Made by a program: the position numbers and the translations under genes. A stretch of 64,000 nucleotides of DNA from NCBI GenBank assembly GCA_947247005.1, contig OX365955.1, forward strand, positions 46,789,822 through 46,853,821, in the 5' to 3' direction. This document shows, piece by piece, positions 23,878 through 36,022 of this stretch. The first letter of the stretch is position 1. The number at the start of each line of letters is the position of its first letter. Source of the stretch: Spisula solida. Its lineage: Eukaryota > Mollusca > Bivalvia > Venerida > Mactridae. The notes under the pieces were generated by a model. It searched no databases and was not told the DNA's origin. It worked only from the letters and a program-made list of their open reading frames with translations.

Positions 23878-24654
23878 CTGAAATCAAACAGATCAAAGAG
23901 TAAACACTCTAAACAATAATTCTTAAATGAAATGAGCTGCTCTCCAGGAAAACCGGGCTTATAAAAATAATAGTGGCGTTATATTGTAATTATTTAATAT
24001 CTTTTCGAAAAGGCTCTTGAGGAAAAAGTCATGTTGTTTGATAAAATTTTTTAAAAGTACTTGCACAATATAGTACTGTGTCTTAGATTTATTTTTTCTC
24101 ATTAATTATGTTAAACATATTCTGTCGTTGCTATGGCCATTTTCTGTAAAGTACTCATTTAAAAAAACGAGGGGTAAGTGGTTATAAACGGTATCTACTT
24201 TTCTCCTAAAGGAAACATTCACGATTTCGGTATGTTACATTAAAATAGGAGTATAATTCTAAAATTAGAATCAATTTTGAAAAGTTTACAACAAGATATG
24301 ATCAAATACTAGATTTGTGATATGCTTGTTTACGTTACATCAAATAACGTTCCAATGACGTTTGCAACGTCGCTCAATAAGTAGGCGGGATTACGAAGGT
24401 TAGTTTTAAAGGTTCGTAACTTTGATATTTGATGTAAAATTTAGCTCAAATTTTCAGAAACTGTTCATAAGAGTCATATATTTCTAACGCTATACTACCA
24501 TGATTTTCATACACTTCTAACGCTACCTTTAATATATGTCAGTTTTCTTTAAAACTGCTATATGGATTGTCATGAAATTTTGCACAGTTAAACAACAATA
24601 TTTGAACCTTGTCCTGGCAAAGTTTTATCTAAATCGGCCATTAGACTATTGTAA
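23878..24654. other. No gene recognised; expected 5' region of the NLR-like gene
   Basis: The start exon and promoter of the minus-strand gene should lie here or further right, but no exon, TATA box or other promoter element could be supported. Confidence 0.4.
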
Positions 24655-25080
24655 GAAATCCCTTGCAGAAATTAATTCAATGTTTTCCCTATTCCAATGA
24701 ATTCTAATGATTTCCTAAGAATATGCAAAGTTTTCTCAATGAGAAAAGATTGGAATTCCTAGGATTTTTTTTCCAAACAATTCTTTGGATTTGTTTGCAT
24801 TTTTAGGTTGGAATAGATGGAATTACTTTGAAAAAAAAATCCAAACAAATCCTTTGTTTTCCAAATGTCAAAGACATTGGAATACTTGGGAATACCTTGG
24901 ACTTTTACTTTCTCTCTCAAATCAGAATTCCAAAAGAATTGGAAAAGTTTGGACTTTAACATTTGTCTGCATAAGCCATTGGAAAACTTTGGAATAGTTT
25001 GGACTTTATATTTGTGCTGATTTTTTGTCCAGATCATAAAAGTCCAAACTTTTCCATACTTTTCCTTAGTCTTCACACAT
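24655..25080. repeat. Cryptic repeat tract of TTGGAAT / CCAAAG words
   Basis: Short words 'ttggaat', 'tttggact', 'tccaaac' and 'aagaatt' recur on both strands without a fixed period. A very similar tract lies at 34020-34510. The open frames across it are composition artefacts. This is not a normal satellite because units are neither aligned nor of constant length. Confidence 0.7.
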
Positions 25081-25140
25081 GTACAAAAACATTGAAATAG
25101 TTCGGACTTGTATAAAAATATAATTACATTAAAGAAGAAA

Positions 25141-25600
25141 ACAAGATTGCGTTCAATAAACGCTTATGCCCCCTGTGGAAGCCTTGTCCATAAATAAGTC
25201 CAAAATTGGGTCAAGTCGAAGGTCAGAATGGGATTAGTAGATACAGGCGTGTGGAGAGTGTTCATATACAACATCCATCAAGTATGAAAGCTTTGTAGCA
25301 AGCCTTATTAATGCTAGAAGAAACGGTCAATTTGGGTTAACCAAGAATTAGGCCCTTCAATAAGTCTAAGTCCAAAATTAGGTCAAGGTGAAGGTCAAAA
25401 TGGGGTCAGGTGATACAGGCGCGTGGAGAGTATTCATATACAACATCCATGCCAGTATGAAAGCTTTGTAGCAAGCCATATTAATGCTAGAAGAAACGGT
25501 CAATTTGGGTTAACCAGGATGGATGAACGGACGGACGGACGAACGAACGGACAGGTGAATCACTATATGCCTCCCGATCTATCGATACGGGGGCATAAAA
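25141..25600. repeat. Dispersed repeat with TTATGCCCCC ends, copy 1
   Basis: Begins 'aacgcttatgccccctgtgg' and ends 'cggacaggtgaatcactata' then 'acgggggcataaaaa', so the edges form a short inverted repeat (ttatgccccc/gggggcataa). Internally 'caaggtgaaggtcaaaatgg' and 'agaaacggtcaatttgggtt' occur twice; the tail is (acgg/acga)n. A shorter copy lies at 37628-37918. Confidence 0.85.
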
Positions 25601-26713
25601 ACATCTTTTACAAACTATCTTACGATTGTGTCTCAGACCTACTTAGTTTATTTGGTCATTTTCTGGCTCTGTGGTTGCATTGGACGGTTCAGGCATTAAT
25701 CTTTAAATCTAACAATCACAGGCTCAAGCCATGCCTCGATCTGCTATGCACATATTACAATTAATATGCTTATTTGATCACCTACAAATATTTCTAATGG
25801 TCAACCTCTCTTAAAATCCCCCCACTGTTTCATGTATGAAAGCTAGTTGTGTGCCAGGTAAATATATTTCAGTTATAAAATAACACACTGAATTATTTGG
25901 AAATTGCTGATCATTTTTTTCAATAAACAGAGTTTGTATTTACATACGAATAATGATATTGAAGTAAATAAGAACAATTTTATGAATTCAACCTAACATC
26001 GGCATCTCATAAAACTCTTCACAAACAAATGTAAAATAAACAAGTAATTAAGAACTGCAAGCAATACAGAAGCTCTTATACTGAATAGACGTACATATTT
26101 TTGCTCTGACAAAATTTAAGTTTTCTAAATACAATAATGGAATAGAACGTTAAAAAATTATATGGTGATGTAGGAAATTTTGTGTGGATTTATAAAGTTA
26201 AATGGATTAAACTTTAACATAGTGATTTGTGCTTTTAAGTGGCTAAGCAGATATAAATATATGGAAATAACTTGCTAAATTATGAAGATAATAACCAGCC
26301 AGATCTTGTATTCTTGACAACAATTGCCTTGAGGACATCAAATATTGACAGTTGTTACATTTGTAACATATTTTGCAAATTTGTGAAAAATACACCAGGA
26401 GTTACTTGTCAATATTTGAAAGCAAACAACTAGTGTTGGTAACAGAACTCAACTTGATACATTGTGAAGTGACAGAACAAAAGGATATGCCTAGAGGGTA
26501 TATAATAATGACAGCTTACAAGTAAAACGGTTGTACCCGACTATAACTTATTCCGAAAATAGTGTTCTTTATACAAATGTTCAACTGGATCGTAAAAAAA
26601 TTTAAATTATTAAACTCTCAACACGTTTTCCCATATTGGAAACCAGGACAGTAAATATTAAATAACCTATTCACTCGAAGTCCAAAAAGTCTACAAGCAC
26701 CAGTCAAACAACA
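25601..26713. other. No gene recognised; may include the LINE 5' UTR
   Basis: AT-rich. The part next to 26714 probably includes the 5' untranslated region of the LINE, but no boundary or target-site duplication could be read. Confidence 0.4.
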
Positions 26714-29134
26714 ATGGCGGCGTATATGTCTGGAGACCTTGATAATGAAACATCCATTCATTCTTTGGACTACAATGCACACAACCTGAGCTTGTATACA
26801 GTATTGGTCAATCAGGAATACAATGTGACAATTAAGTTTAACCAGGAAGGTGATTATACAACTTTTGTTGATATATTATCATCAAACTATACATTCACAC
26901 CAACAAAGTCTAATAGTGGGATTACAACAACCCAACAAATAATGGACAAAAAAGTTGTAATTACATGTTACAATACAGAAACACTCTTGATTCAAGGCAC
27001 CGGGACTCAGACATGGCTGGTTAACACCTTCCCTTCACTAATTGATGAACTGCCTACTTGTGCTGAAAAATCCACCCAAGTGAGATCACTGATAGACCAT
27101 GAAAGCAACCAAAACGAATCAAACCAATCCAACAAAAGAAAAAAAGGTCTACTTCGCCGGGCTGGGTCATACGTCTCCACAGTACTCCAAGGTGGTCAAA
27201 AGACCAAGAACTGCAGGCGCTTAAATAAAGACTATGACAAAGCCCTAAATATATCACAAACCAAAGGCTGTCCTCCGATAGATCAAGCATTATTTGAAGA
27301 AGCAATGAACAAATGCTTAAATGATTCCTCATATAAGTACAAGAAAATGCCATTCAATTCTACTCCAACCAACTGTAGCATGTATGCAAAAGCTCACCAG
27401 CCAACAGCCCTCGAAACTGATGATCATACAGCAGACACCAGTGAACTTGAATGGGACAACTACACACATCCAGCGTCTTTCCTTGATGACAGCCAAACCA
27501 ATCTTAAACAGCTTGACATACAAAATGAAATATCCACAGAAGTTGTGAAAATCCAAAGAACAACATTTAGACCACACGAAATTTCTGACATTAGTGATGA
27601 TGAGGGTTCAATTTCAGAAATCAATGCTATCTCAAGAAATCCTAACTCAGTGAAATGTGACGAACACAGTGCTATTATAACACATGAAAATACATTGTCT
27701 GTCTCATCAAAAGAAAAATCAAAGGAACCCAATCCTATAAGGATGGAAACACCTGACCAATGTTCACATTCTCTCCCAGTATCTTCTCAACAAAACAATT
27801 TCACTGAAAACCCCATCCAAGAAGAAAACAAATCCCTGAAAAAAGAAATTAAAGCATTGGAAAATAAGAATAAAGAACAATGTAAACAAATGGCAAAATT
27901 GAACAAGGAACTTGAATCATTAAAAACTAAATCATCCCAACAAGAAAACCGAATTTCTTCACTGGAAAAATATCAAGCAGAGGCCAACCGCCTAAATGGA
28001 AAATGTCTAATTCAAGAAGAGGAAATAATACAACTAAGAAGTAAGATCACCGACCTGAAAAAGAAGCACACTGATAAATCTGTGCTAAAAGTAAGAGAAG
28101 ATGAGAAATTAGCAGATATGCAGTCATCATTGAATGAGCTGAGTGACAAATTATCAGTATTAAATGAAGAGATGAAATCAATAAAACAATCAAGTAGAAC
28201 AAATGCTCAGTTAGGACCTAACATCACAGATCACAGGCCATCAAAAAACAATCAGAAACTAGTTCAAATAATTGGTGACTCTGTTATGAAAGGTTTAGAT
28301 AGAAAGAAGATGTCCACACAGCATGTGAAAGTTAACATTAAGTCAAACAGTGGTGCAACTGTGAGTGATATCACTAACAAGATTAAAGATCAGAAACAAT
28401 GTCCAGAATCAGTATCAACTGCAGATTTAGTTATACTCGAGGCAGGAATAAACAATATATCAAATGCCGATGCACCGGCTAGTATTTGTGAAGAATATCA
28501 AGTACTCACAGATGAAATTAGAAAGGTCAACAGACATACAAAAATTGCAGTCTTAGCAGTTCTTTTGAAAAAGAGAGACCTCCTTACAAAAGGTAACATC
28601 CTCGAAACTAACAGGCTACTCAGTTCCTTCTGCATGGTAAATGGACACATCTTCATTGACCCAAACAAAGTGTTCAGCAATGATGGAAAAGTCATCCAAA
28701 GTCTGTATTATGACGAAGTCCATCCAAACTTTGACGGATCAATTGTTCTAGGAAAGCTAATAAATGCAGAAATTCGATCAGCATTTGGAATTAAGAACAA
28801 ACCCTCCACGGATTCAGTAAATGTTCGGGATGCCAACTATCTACAGAGGAACCAGCACCATCAACATCCCTGGGGTAGCCCATATCCCTGGAGACCTCGC
28901 CAACATGGACCACTGCCACACCGACAACAATTCATAGGACCTCACTATCAGGCGCCTCATCTCAACAGGCTGCAACACCACGGACCACCCCCCAGAAAAA
29001 CAGTCATTCACAAAGTTCATGGTCTACCAACCACAAACATGACTACGTCTACCGCAAATTTTCGTCAGGACTGGGACACAAATTGGAACAACAATCAACG
29101 ATATCCAAGACACCACAACAAAACCAGATACTAG
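26714..29134 (+). CDS. LINE ORF1 protein: coiled coil and SGNH esterase
   Basis: 806 codons from ATG. The N-terminal 360 residues are low in recognisable domains. Residues about 369-490 form a long Lys/Glu/Gln-rich coiled coil. Residues about 518-690 are an SGNH-type esterase: 'IIGDSVMKG' (block I Ser), 'LEAGINNIS' (block III Asn) and 'YDEVHPNFDG' (block V Asp and His). The tail is His/Gln/Pro/Arg-rich. ORF1 proteins of this kind in CR1/L2 elements bind element RNA as trimers; the esterase role is unsettled. The frame is fully open and its end overlaps ORF2. Confidence 0.88.
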   Translation: MAAYMSGDLDNETSIHSLDYNAHNLSLYTVLVNQEYNVTIKFNQEGDYTTFVDILSSNYTFTPTKSNSGITTTQQIMDKKVVITCYNTETLLIQGTGTQTWLVNTFPSLIDELPTCAEKSTQVRSLIDHESNQNESNQSNKRKKGLLRRAGSYVSTVLQGGQKTKNCRRLNKDYDKALNISQTKGCPPIDQALFEEAMNKCLNDSSYKYKKMPFNSTPTNCSMYAKAHQPTALETDDHTADTSELEWDNYTHPASFLDDSQTNLKQLDIQNEISTEVVKIQRTTFRPHEISDISDDEGSISEINAISRNPNSVKCDEHSAIITHENTLSVSSKEKSKEPNPIRMETPDQCSHSLPVSSQQNNFTENPIQEENKSLKKEIKALENKNKEQCKQMAKLNKELESLKTKSSQQENRISSLEKYQAEANRLNGKCLIQEEEIIQLRSKITDLKKKHTDKSVLKVREDEKLADMQSSLNELSDKLSVLNEEMKSIKQSSRTNAQLGPNITDHRPSKNNQKLVQIIGDSVMKGLDRKKMSTQHVKVNIKSNSGATVSDITNKIKDQKQCPESVSTADLVILEAGINNISNADAPASICEEYQVLTDEIRKVNRHTKIAVLAVLLKKRDLLTKGNILETNRLLSSFCMVNGHIFIDPNKVFSNDGKVIQSLYYDEVHPNFDGSIVLGKLINAEIRSAFGIKNKPSTDSVNVRDANYLQRNQHHQHPWGSPYPWRPRQHGPLPHRQQFIGPHYQAPHLNRLQHHGPPPRKTVIHKVHGLPTTNMTTSTANFRQDWDTNWNNNQRYPRHHNKTRY

Positions 29135-30560
29135 ATAACACTCTAAATGATGTTACATCCGTACATACTGCTGATACCCAAAGAACAACACATGAAGTAG
29201 AAAACCGTTTGCAACCTCGAAACTTGTTAGATAATCATTTAGATCTTCTACAGACTACCCTTATATGTAATGACAATGATTTATTAAGTGCTGAACATAA
29301 TTCTGTTGTAAATAACGAAGACATGACAGCAGGAAAATATTTCAAGAAACAAGGACTCAAATTTTTTCATCTTAATATTCATTATTTATTCCCTAAATTT
29401 GACCAATTGAAGATTTTAGTAAATGAACATGACGAAATTGATGTATTATGTATTTCTGAAACATTTTTAAACAATCAATTCAATGATAGTGAGTTTCAAT
29501 TAAATAACTTCAACCTTTTTCGACGTGATAGGCAAACCAATGGAGGAGGGTTGGTTACATATGTGAAATGTAATCTCCAATGCTCACAAAGACTAGACCT
29601 TGAAAGTGAAAACATAGAAGCCATTTGGCTAGAAATACGTTCTTCTAAGCAGAAACCTTTCCTTTTTGGCCATATTTACCGACCACCATCATCTAATAAT
29701 AGTTGGAATGAGGAATTGGAAAAGATTTTTGAAAAAATATACTCCGAAAACAAAGAAATTATCTTGACAGGCGATTTTAATTTCAATATCGTAAACTCTG
29801 AAATAGTAAACACTTCTTGGAATAATATAACAAATGCTTTCAACCTAAAACAGTTGGTAGACACACCCACCAGAGTAACAGCAACCTCTTCTACAATTAT
29901 CGATCATATTTACACTAATACGCCATGTAACATAGTTGACATTCAAATACCTAAGCTAGCTTTAAGTGACCATTACCCTGTATGTTTCACGCGTAAAATT
30001 TCTTCTGTTAACATCAGCAGTGGACCAAAACATAATATCGTATCATACAGGAATACTAAACATTTCATTGAAAATGACTTCCTTCAATCACTAGAAACCC
30101 AGCCATGGTCAGTTTTAGAAATTTATGATGATCCAAATGACACACTGGACTATTTTATGGACCTTTTCACAACAAGTCTTGATTTCCATGCTCCTATGAA
30201 GCAAAAACGGGTAAAACATACCAATCTACCTGATTGGTTTAACCCTACAATTGTAGATGCAATGAAAAACCGAGACAGTGCAAAAGTGATAAATTATAAA
30301 CAAAATTACAAATACTGGCGCAATCAATTAAAAAGCCTGATACACAGTGCCAAAATGTCATTTTATAATGATACGATAAATGAAAATAAAAATAATCCAA
30401 AGAAACTATGGAAAAACTTGAAAGATCTGTCTGGTAAATCATCCAAACGTCAAACCAATTTTATCACTGACCAGTCAGGGAATGTAATAGAGGGTACTCA
30501 AAAGACTGCTGAAACTTTTAACACTTATTTTACTGACATATTCAAAATGGCTCCAAATGA
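29083..30560 (+). pseudogene. LINE ORF2, endonuclease half
   Basis: Open in the frame overlapping the ORF1 end; a likely first ATG is at about 29323 ('MTAGKYFKKQGLKFFHLNIH'). APE-type endonuclease motifs are all visible: 'LNIHYL', 'CISETFL', 'YRPPSSNNSW', 'LTGDFNFN', 'IDHIYTN' and 'LSDHYPV'. The linker to the RT follows ('YYNDTINENKNNPKKLW'-like region), then the frame changes near 30560 where several hundred bases of RT fingers/palm are missing. The endonuclease alone looks intact, but ORF2 as a whole is broken. Confidence 0.85.
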
Positions 30561-31553
30561 ATGTCTGAACGTAGCCAACAAGTGTCTATACAAGGAAAGT
30601 TATCATCTTCACTTAAAGTAACATCAGGCGTTCCCCAAGGCTCTGTCCTTGGACCCATACTATTCATTCTTTACATTAATGATTTGCCTTTGCACTTACA
30701 AAATTCTTCTACAGACATGTTTGCAGAGGATACAACTATCACAGCAGTTGGGCCATCCTTACATACTGTTCATGAAACCCTACAAACTAGTCTTAATACA
30801 GTCAATGATTGGTGTCAGAGAAACTCAATGATACCAAATCCTCAAAAGACTAAAGCAATGGTGATCTCTCCATCAAACAATATTTACAGACATTCCTTAA
30901 ATGATGACCAGAAACTTCTGCTTCATGATCAAAGTATTGACTTTACTGAAGTTGAAAAAATATTAGGAGTCTACGTTGATCACAAGCTAAGCTGGAATAC
31001 TCAAGTTGAACACATTCTAAAAAAATGTAATTCACTACTATACCTGCTTTTAAGAATAAAACAATTTCTTTCTACACATATGAGAAAAATATTTTTCAAT
31101 GCCTACATTTTGCCACATCTTGATTACTGCTGCACAATATGGGGTAACTGTAGTGACACATTGACTGATAAACTATACAAATTCCAGAAAAGAGCAGCAC
31201 GAATAATTCTGGATAAACCCTATGACGCACCTTCTCACAATTTATTTCAAGAATTAAAATGGATGAAATTTCATGACCGCGTCATCTACAAAAAGGCAAT
31301 TTTTGTATATAAATCTCTTAACAACATCTTTCCAGAATACATGTCAAACCTGTTTAAAGAATCAGAAAACAGATCTTTAAGATCACACTCTAACAACACA
31401 CTATATGTCCCAAAACCACGCCTTGAATTCTGTAGAAAATCACTAGCTTATTCAGGACCAGTTATATGGAACAATATACCATTAAATATTCGGCAGTCAA
31501 CTTCTCTTATAGCCTTCAAAAGGTCTTACCTGTCATGGTTCTACTCTGATTGA
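30561..31553 (+). pseudogene. LINE ORF2, C-terminal reverse transcriptase part
   Basis: Starts abruptly at 'LSERSQQVSIQGKLSS', normally mid-palm, followed by 'TSGVPQGSVLGPILFILYIN'. The catalytic box reads FAED instead of the usual F/Y-A-D-D, so the first metal-binding Asp is Glu. Thumb and C-terminal landmarks ('LGVYVDHKLSW', 'LDYCCTIWGN', 'KFQKRAARIIL') are present to the stop at 31553. Palm motif A, with its own Asp, lies in the missing part. Not an active enzyme. Confidence 0.87.
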
Positions 31554-32012
31554 CAAACCTAATGTAAATGTATTCTGAGTTTTGTTAATAATTTGACTAT
31601 GTAACATAATATATTTGATACCATGTTGCATTTCTATGTAGACTATAGTTGGATTTTTATTACCTGTCGGAGGTCATCTTGCCTATATCACTTACAGGTA
31701 CGTGCCTGAACTCTAATTGTCAATTGTAAATGACTCATATGAAAAATACTGTTGTACATGGAACAACTATATCTGTTTCGACCTCAGTGGCCAATGTAAT
31801 AAATATTCAATGGCAAAGTACCTGCAACAGGTTGAATAACTCGCCCTATAATATTGTTATATTTTGTTGTTGTACTTCTGACTTTTTATTGTTTATGTCA
31901 TACGATTTATGTACACATGTTTTTGCATAGAGGCTCACAGGGAAGACTGGGCTTGCCCAACTGTGTCGCCTCTTAAAATAAAGTCGTTATTATTATTATT
32001 TTTATTATTATG

Positions 32013-33884
32013 TGTAGAGAATGAGATAAGATTTATTATGTTCTCCTGTTCATAGCCAGGTCAAATTGTGTAAATTGCAGACAACAGGTGATGGTCTGAA
32101 AGGTCACTGTGGGTAATAATATGCTAGGAGGTTATATTGATGATCTGATAAGCCAGCTTGGACCAGTCCATTTATCTTGTACTTGGGTCAACATTAATTC
32201 CTTAGATACCAAGAATAAAGGTTAATTTAGATCAAGTGTTGATATGTAAATTATAAAATATACTTAGTAGGCAGAGTTGTTAATTTGTCTGTTAATTTCA
32301 AAAATGCATAGTCATTAACAAGTAGAACTTGACTGGTTTAATGGATTGATAATGGATGGATTTACCTATCATGTTGGACTGAACTGGTCTTGTCTGTACA
32401 AGAACCAATCAGAACACAGGAAGGAAGGAAATTTGAATGTCTGTGTAGGCTATATTGTCAGCATTAAACCAAATGGTGGACAATGTTTTATTATTATGTG
32501 GACATACTGCTGTTAAAGTGATGTAGGAGGATATCAACATATGCACTGCAACCAACATGCAAGGTACACTGTTTATTTGATTTAGATATAAGTATTATAT
32601 ATATTAGTAGTTTCCTATAAACAATAATATATGCTCAAAACCTTAACATGATCCATACAAGCTATTTTGTGAATTACATTGTATATAGTATTTTGTCATG
32701 TTTGTCCTTAGCATGCTGACTATCCAACCACTTAGATTTAAGTATGTATAGCTTTTAAGCACCTTCAGGATGAACGATATGTCAATTATGATGCACCAAA
32801 TTAAAGATTTGAGACTGATTCTTATCATTCTCCTTTCTCAGAATATTCTTCAGCTTGTATGTCTAGTGACTTGCCTAACCACTGCATGATGTATGAGGAT
32901 GGGTTAAGTAAACGTTAATGTGATTAAAAACCAACTAATATGTCGGTATATACACGTCATATTTTCTAGCTGACCCACTATATGGAATTTTTCAGGTTTT
33001 GGAATTAATCTCTTAAACCATGACAAAGAATAAATATGGTATGTCTATGACATCATTATTAACAACCAGGATCATTACAGTTCACACAACTCTTCGGGAA
33101 GTACAGAATTTAAGCAAGGCAGCTAAGAGAGCATGACCTCACCAAAGTACATCAAAGGTATTAGGTTTTCCTTGAAATATGCTCAGTGTTATTTGTTCAA
33201 ATAGTTCATTTTAGTCTTTATATACTACAAACAGTGTCACAGATGTACCTATATATAATGACGCAGTTTCCTGGAATGAATAATCAACTAGTAATATCTT
33301 GTTCTCCTGCAAGCATTTGATTCACTCCTTACAATTGAACAGTGAGTGATTCATTATAACAATCAAACTGCTCCATTGATGCTGATGATTGACCTATGAC
33401 CTGATATTAAGCCAGTCTTTAACATTGACATTGTTCAATTATTATATTAATCAAACTTGGTAACAAAGATCATTGTCAGGTTAAGCAAGAGGGGTATGAG
33501 GATATACCAGAATAATCTTAGGATGTCCTGGCCTGTTTTGGCATATGGTAATTGTGGTCAGAACTGGTGAGAATCCTGGTTGTGTGCCTGGTATACAAAA
33601 TATTACTGTTATATGATCATACTTATCAATGAGGTGTAAAACCTATTAAAGTCACTTAAATTCAGTCTTAAAATATATTATAATATGTAGTATGTAGTAC
33701 ATAACAGTGCAATTTGTTTTATATTTTCATGTGCACCGCAGGCAGTGCCAGCCCAGTGAGAGAAAAATGGTTACCTGTATTGATTTAGCAGCAATTTTAG
33801 AGATAATGAGACATTGATTGTACATCATAATAGAAAATATTAAAAACATAATTTATGTGATATATTTGGTAGAATTGTCATCAT
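32013..33884. other. No gene recognised
   Basis: AT-rich sequence 3' of the LINE with only short chance frames. No RNA gene or repeat could be supported. Confidence 0.45.
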
Positions 33885-34640
33885 TTTTAGCTCCTCTGAG
33901 CCAATTTAAAGGCACAATTTAAAGGTGAGCTTTAGATAGTGATCTTTCAGTGGTCAAAGTTACATTATCAATTCTGGGATTCAGTTCATTTGTTTTAGGT
34001 TTGTAACCAAATATGTCACATTCCATTAAAATAATTTGAATAGATTTGTTTGGATTACTTTGGAATTTTAGTAAGATTTTCCAAAGAATTCTAAGGAATT
34101 CCAAAGAAATCCAAAGAATTCCTAAGAATTTTCAGACAATTCTTAAAAATATTCCAAACAATTCCAAAGAATTCATTGGAATAATATTCCAAAGAAATCC
34201 TAACTATTCCAAAGAAATCCTAACTATTCCAACAGTACTGGAAAATTAAAATATTCCTAAGTATTCCAAAGTAATCCAAACTTTCCTCACTGTTGGATTT
34301 CTTTGGAATTCTTTGAAATTTTCATCCTGTAATGCGGATGGAATAGTAAGGAATTCTTTGGAATTTGGGCCAAATACCGGCAAAGTAATCCTAACTATTC
34401 CAATGTTTTAATATTCCAAAGTATTCTTTGGAATTCCTAAGAATTCTTTGAAATAAATTCCTATGAATTCTTTGGATTTTCCTAAGAAATCATAGGAATT
34501 CCAAACTAACTTTCGCAAGGGAAGTATCGACAGTGACCCAGATTGGTGCATATGGTGACCTCAGGTATGGTCACTAGATTTTACATGTACTTAAATCGAT
34601 CGTTCACAAAAGCTCACTTTGTCTTTATTTGACAGGTACT
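33885..34640. repeat. Possible dispersed repeat bracketed by GCTC/GTGAGC words, holding a second CCAAAG tract
   Basis: The left edge 'ttttagctcctctgagccaa' and 'ggtgagctttagatagtgat', and the right edge 'cgttcacaaaagctcacttt', resemble ends of the repeats at 35161 and 36023. Between them, 34020-34510, is a tract of 'ccaaagaattcc' and 'ggaattctttgg' words. The first half is rich in the CCAAAG strand and the second half in its complement, giving a loosely palindromic whole. Rich in GAATTC. No coding capacity. Confidence 0.6.
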
Positions 34641-34854
34641 TACATGACTGTGATTTATCCTCGCCCCCGGAAATCCATATGGGCGAGGCCCCCAGAAGAG
34701 GTTAGTCACTTTAGTTCTTGGGGGATAGTGCATTATACAGAAGATACCCCAGTTCCAGAAGCATCTCTGGTTCTTTTGCGTGCCTGATGTAATGCATCAT
34801 ACACAGGTGCTCGCTTAACGTCTCGTCCGAAAATTTTTAGTTATGTTGGGTGGG

Positions 34855-34960
34855 AAATATTAAAAGCATTTCTATTTTTGACCGTCTGGAGGAGGGATCG
34901 AACCCACAACCTTCGGATCAGTAGTGAGTAGCTTTTACCACTGGACCACTTGTTCTTCCA
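34855..34960 (-). repeat. tRNA-derived SINE head
   Basis: On the minus strand 'gtggtccagtggtaaaagc' resembles a pol III A box and 'gtgggttcgatccctcc' a B box (consensus GGTTCGAATCC), with a plausible anticodon arm between. The ends do not pair as an acceptor stem, so it is not a working tRNA. Upstream, 34660-34700 holds a small 'cctcgccc...gggcgagg' hairpin. Confidence 0.6.
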
Positions 34961-35160
34961 TCTCCGATCTATTATTTCCTTTTTATGTGAATAATTGTGG
35001 CTGCAGGTGGGTATCTTTGAGATTGAATTCCGTTGAACTATTTTGTTTATATGACCAAAGGCACATATAAAGGCACACAGGTACCCAATTAGTCAATAAA
35101 AGTATGAAAATACAATTGCCCAATATAATATACTTACACATTATAAATACGTACACGAGT

Positions 35161-35715
35161 ATCGACCCGGTTTTTTACTTAAGACGACCGAATATCGAAC
35201 TTTACCTAGCTTTTGTTGAGATGATCATTTTGAAAAGTTGCATAAAGATTAGGCTAAAATTTTGATCTTTAGTGACTACACAAGTTTTTTTATGATTTTA
35301 CCTAGTGACCTGACCCAAGATGACCCAATATCTAACTTGACCTAGATTTTGTTGAGATGATGGTAGTGATTAAATAAAGTTTATATTAAGTCAGACAGGG
35401 AAGGCAGCACTCAACTTAACCAGCCGAGCACAGAAATCATTAAAAACACACAAAGCATATTATGCCCAACTAAAAAAGCGCAGATCCGCCCAAGTCCAAG
35501 CTGTCGAAAAGTATAATAAATTATAACTAGCTGAATGACCCAGTAGAAAAGATTCAGTAAACAAGAGGCGGAATGCCTACGCTGAATGACCTAGTTACAA
35601 CAGTAAAATCTAGTGACCACACTAGCAAATTAATTGTCAACAGAGGGGGCGGACAGTTGGACGAAGAGTGATCACAAAAGCACACTAGGTCACTTTGTGA
35701 CAGGTGAGCTAATAG
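35161..35715. repeat. Dispersed repeat (GCTCACCTGT family), interrupted copy
   Basis: Partial copy of the family at 36023 and 53148: 'gaccgaatatcgaactttac' start, 'tagattttgttgagatgatg' units and an end 'gaagagtgatcacaaaag' with 'tttgtgacaggtgagctaa'. It contains the short repeat 'attaagtcagacagggaagg' (35385-35510), which may be a nested insertion. Confidence 0.7.
35385..35510 (+). repeat. Short dispersed repeat, copy 2
   Basis: Near-identical to 22770-22862 for about 90 bases, then continues further in an open, protein-like reading ('SLKTHKAYYAQLKKRRSAQV'). Possibly a retroelement ORF fragment; no family could be named. Confidence 0.65.
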
Positions 35716-36022
35716 AACAGCTTACCTTTAGGTCCGGGGTTTTGCTCAATGCCTGCTATCACAAGCAGCATCCGTACAAAGGAAACTGCTCCAATCATCT
35801 CCACTTGCATACTCAGAACATCATGAGCACAGTGACGGAGAACTAAACGTCCGAATTGGTACGTTTTTATATCGACATGCATTGTCGTTTTCTGAAAGAT
35901 CAATATACATTGTAATTGTACTATAAAGAGAATCACATTTGTGGATGTTGTACATGAAATGCAAAGTTTTCAACAAGTCATGTAACTGGACCAGGCTGCC
36001 ACCAAAAGAAAAGCTTCTGGTA

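Larger units (their letters stand above)
26714..32012 (+). mobile_element. CR1/L2-like non-LTR retrotransposon, damaged
   Basis: ORF1 (coiled coil plus SGNH esterase), then an overlapping ORF2 with APE-type endonuclease and a partial reverse transcriptase, then a 3' UTR ending in a TTATT/TTA-rich tail at about 31990-32012. Esterase-containing ORF1 with APE-RT ORF2 is the pattern of the CR1/L2 group. Internal deletion in RT and an altered catalytic motif make it non-autonomous. The 5' limit and target duplication were not determined. Confidence 0.88.

Noticed and set aside
34855..34960. Functional tRNA gene on the minus strand
   Set aside because: A- and B-box-like words are present but the flanks do not form an acceptor stem; better explained as a tRNA-derived SINE.
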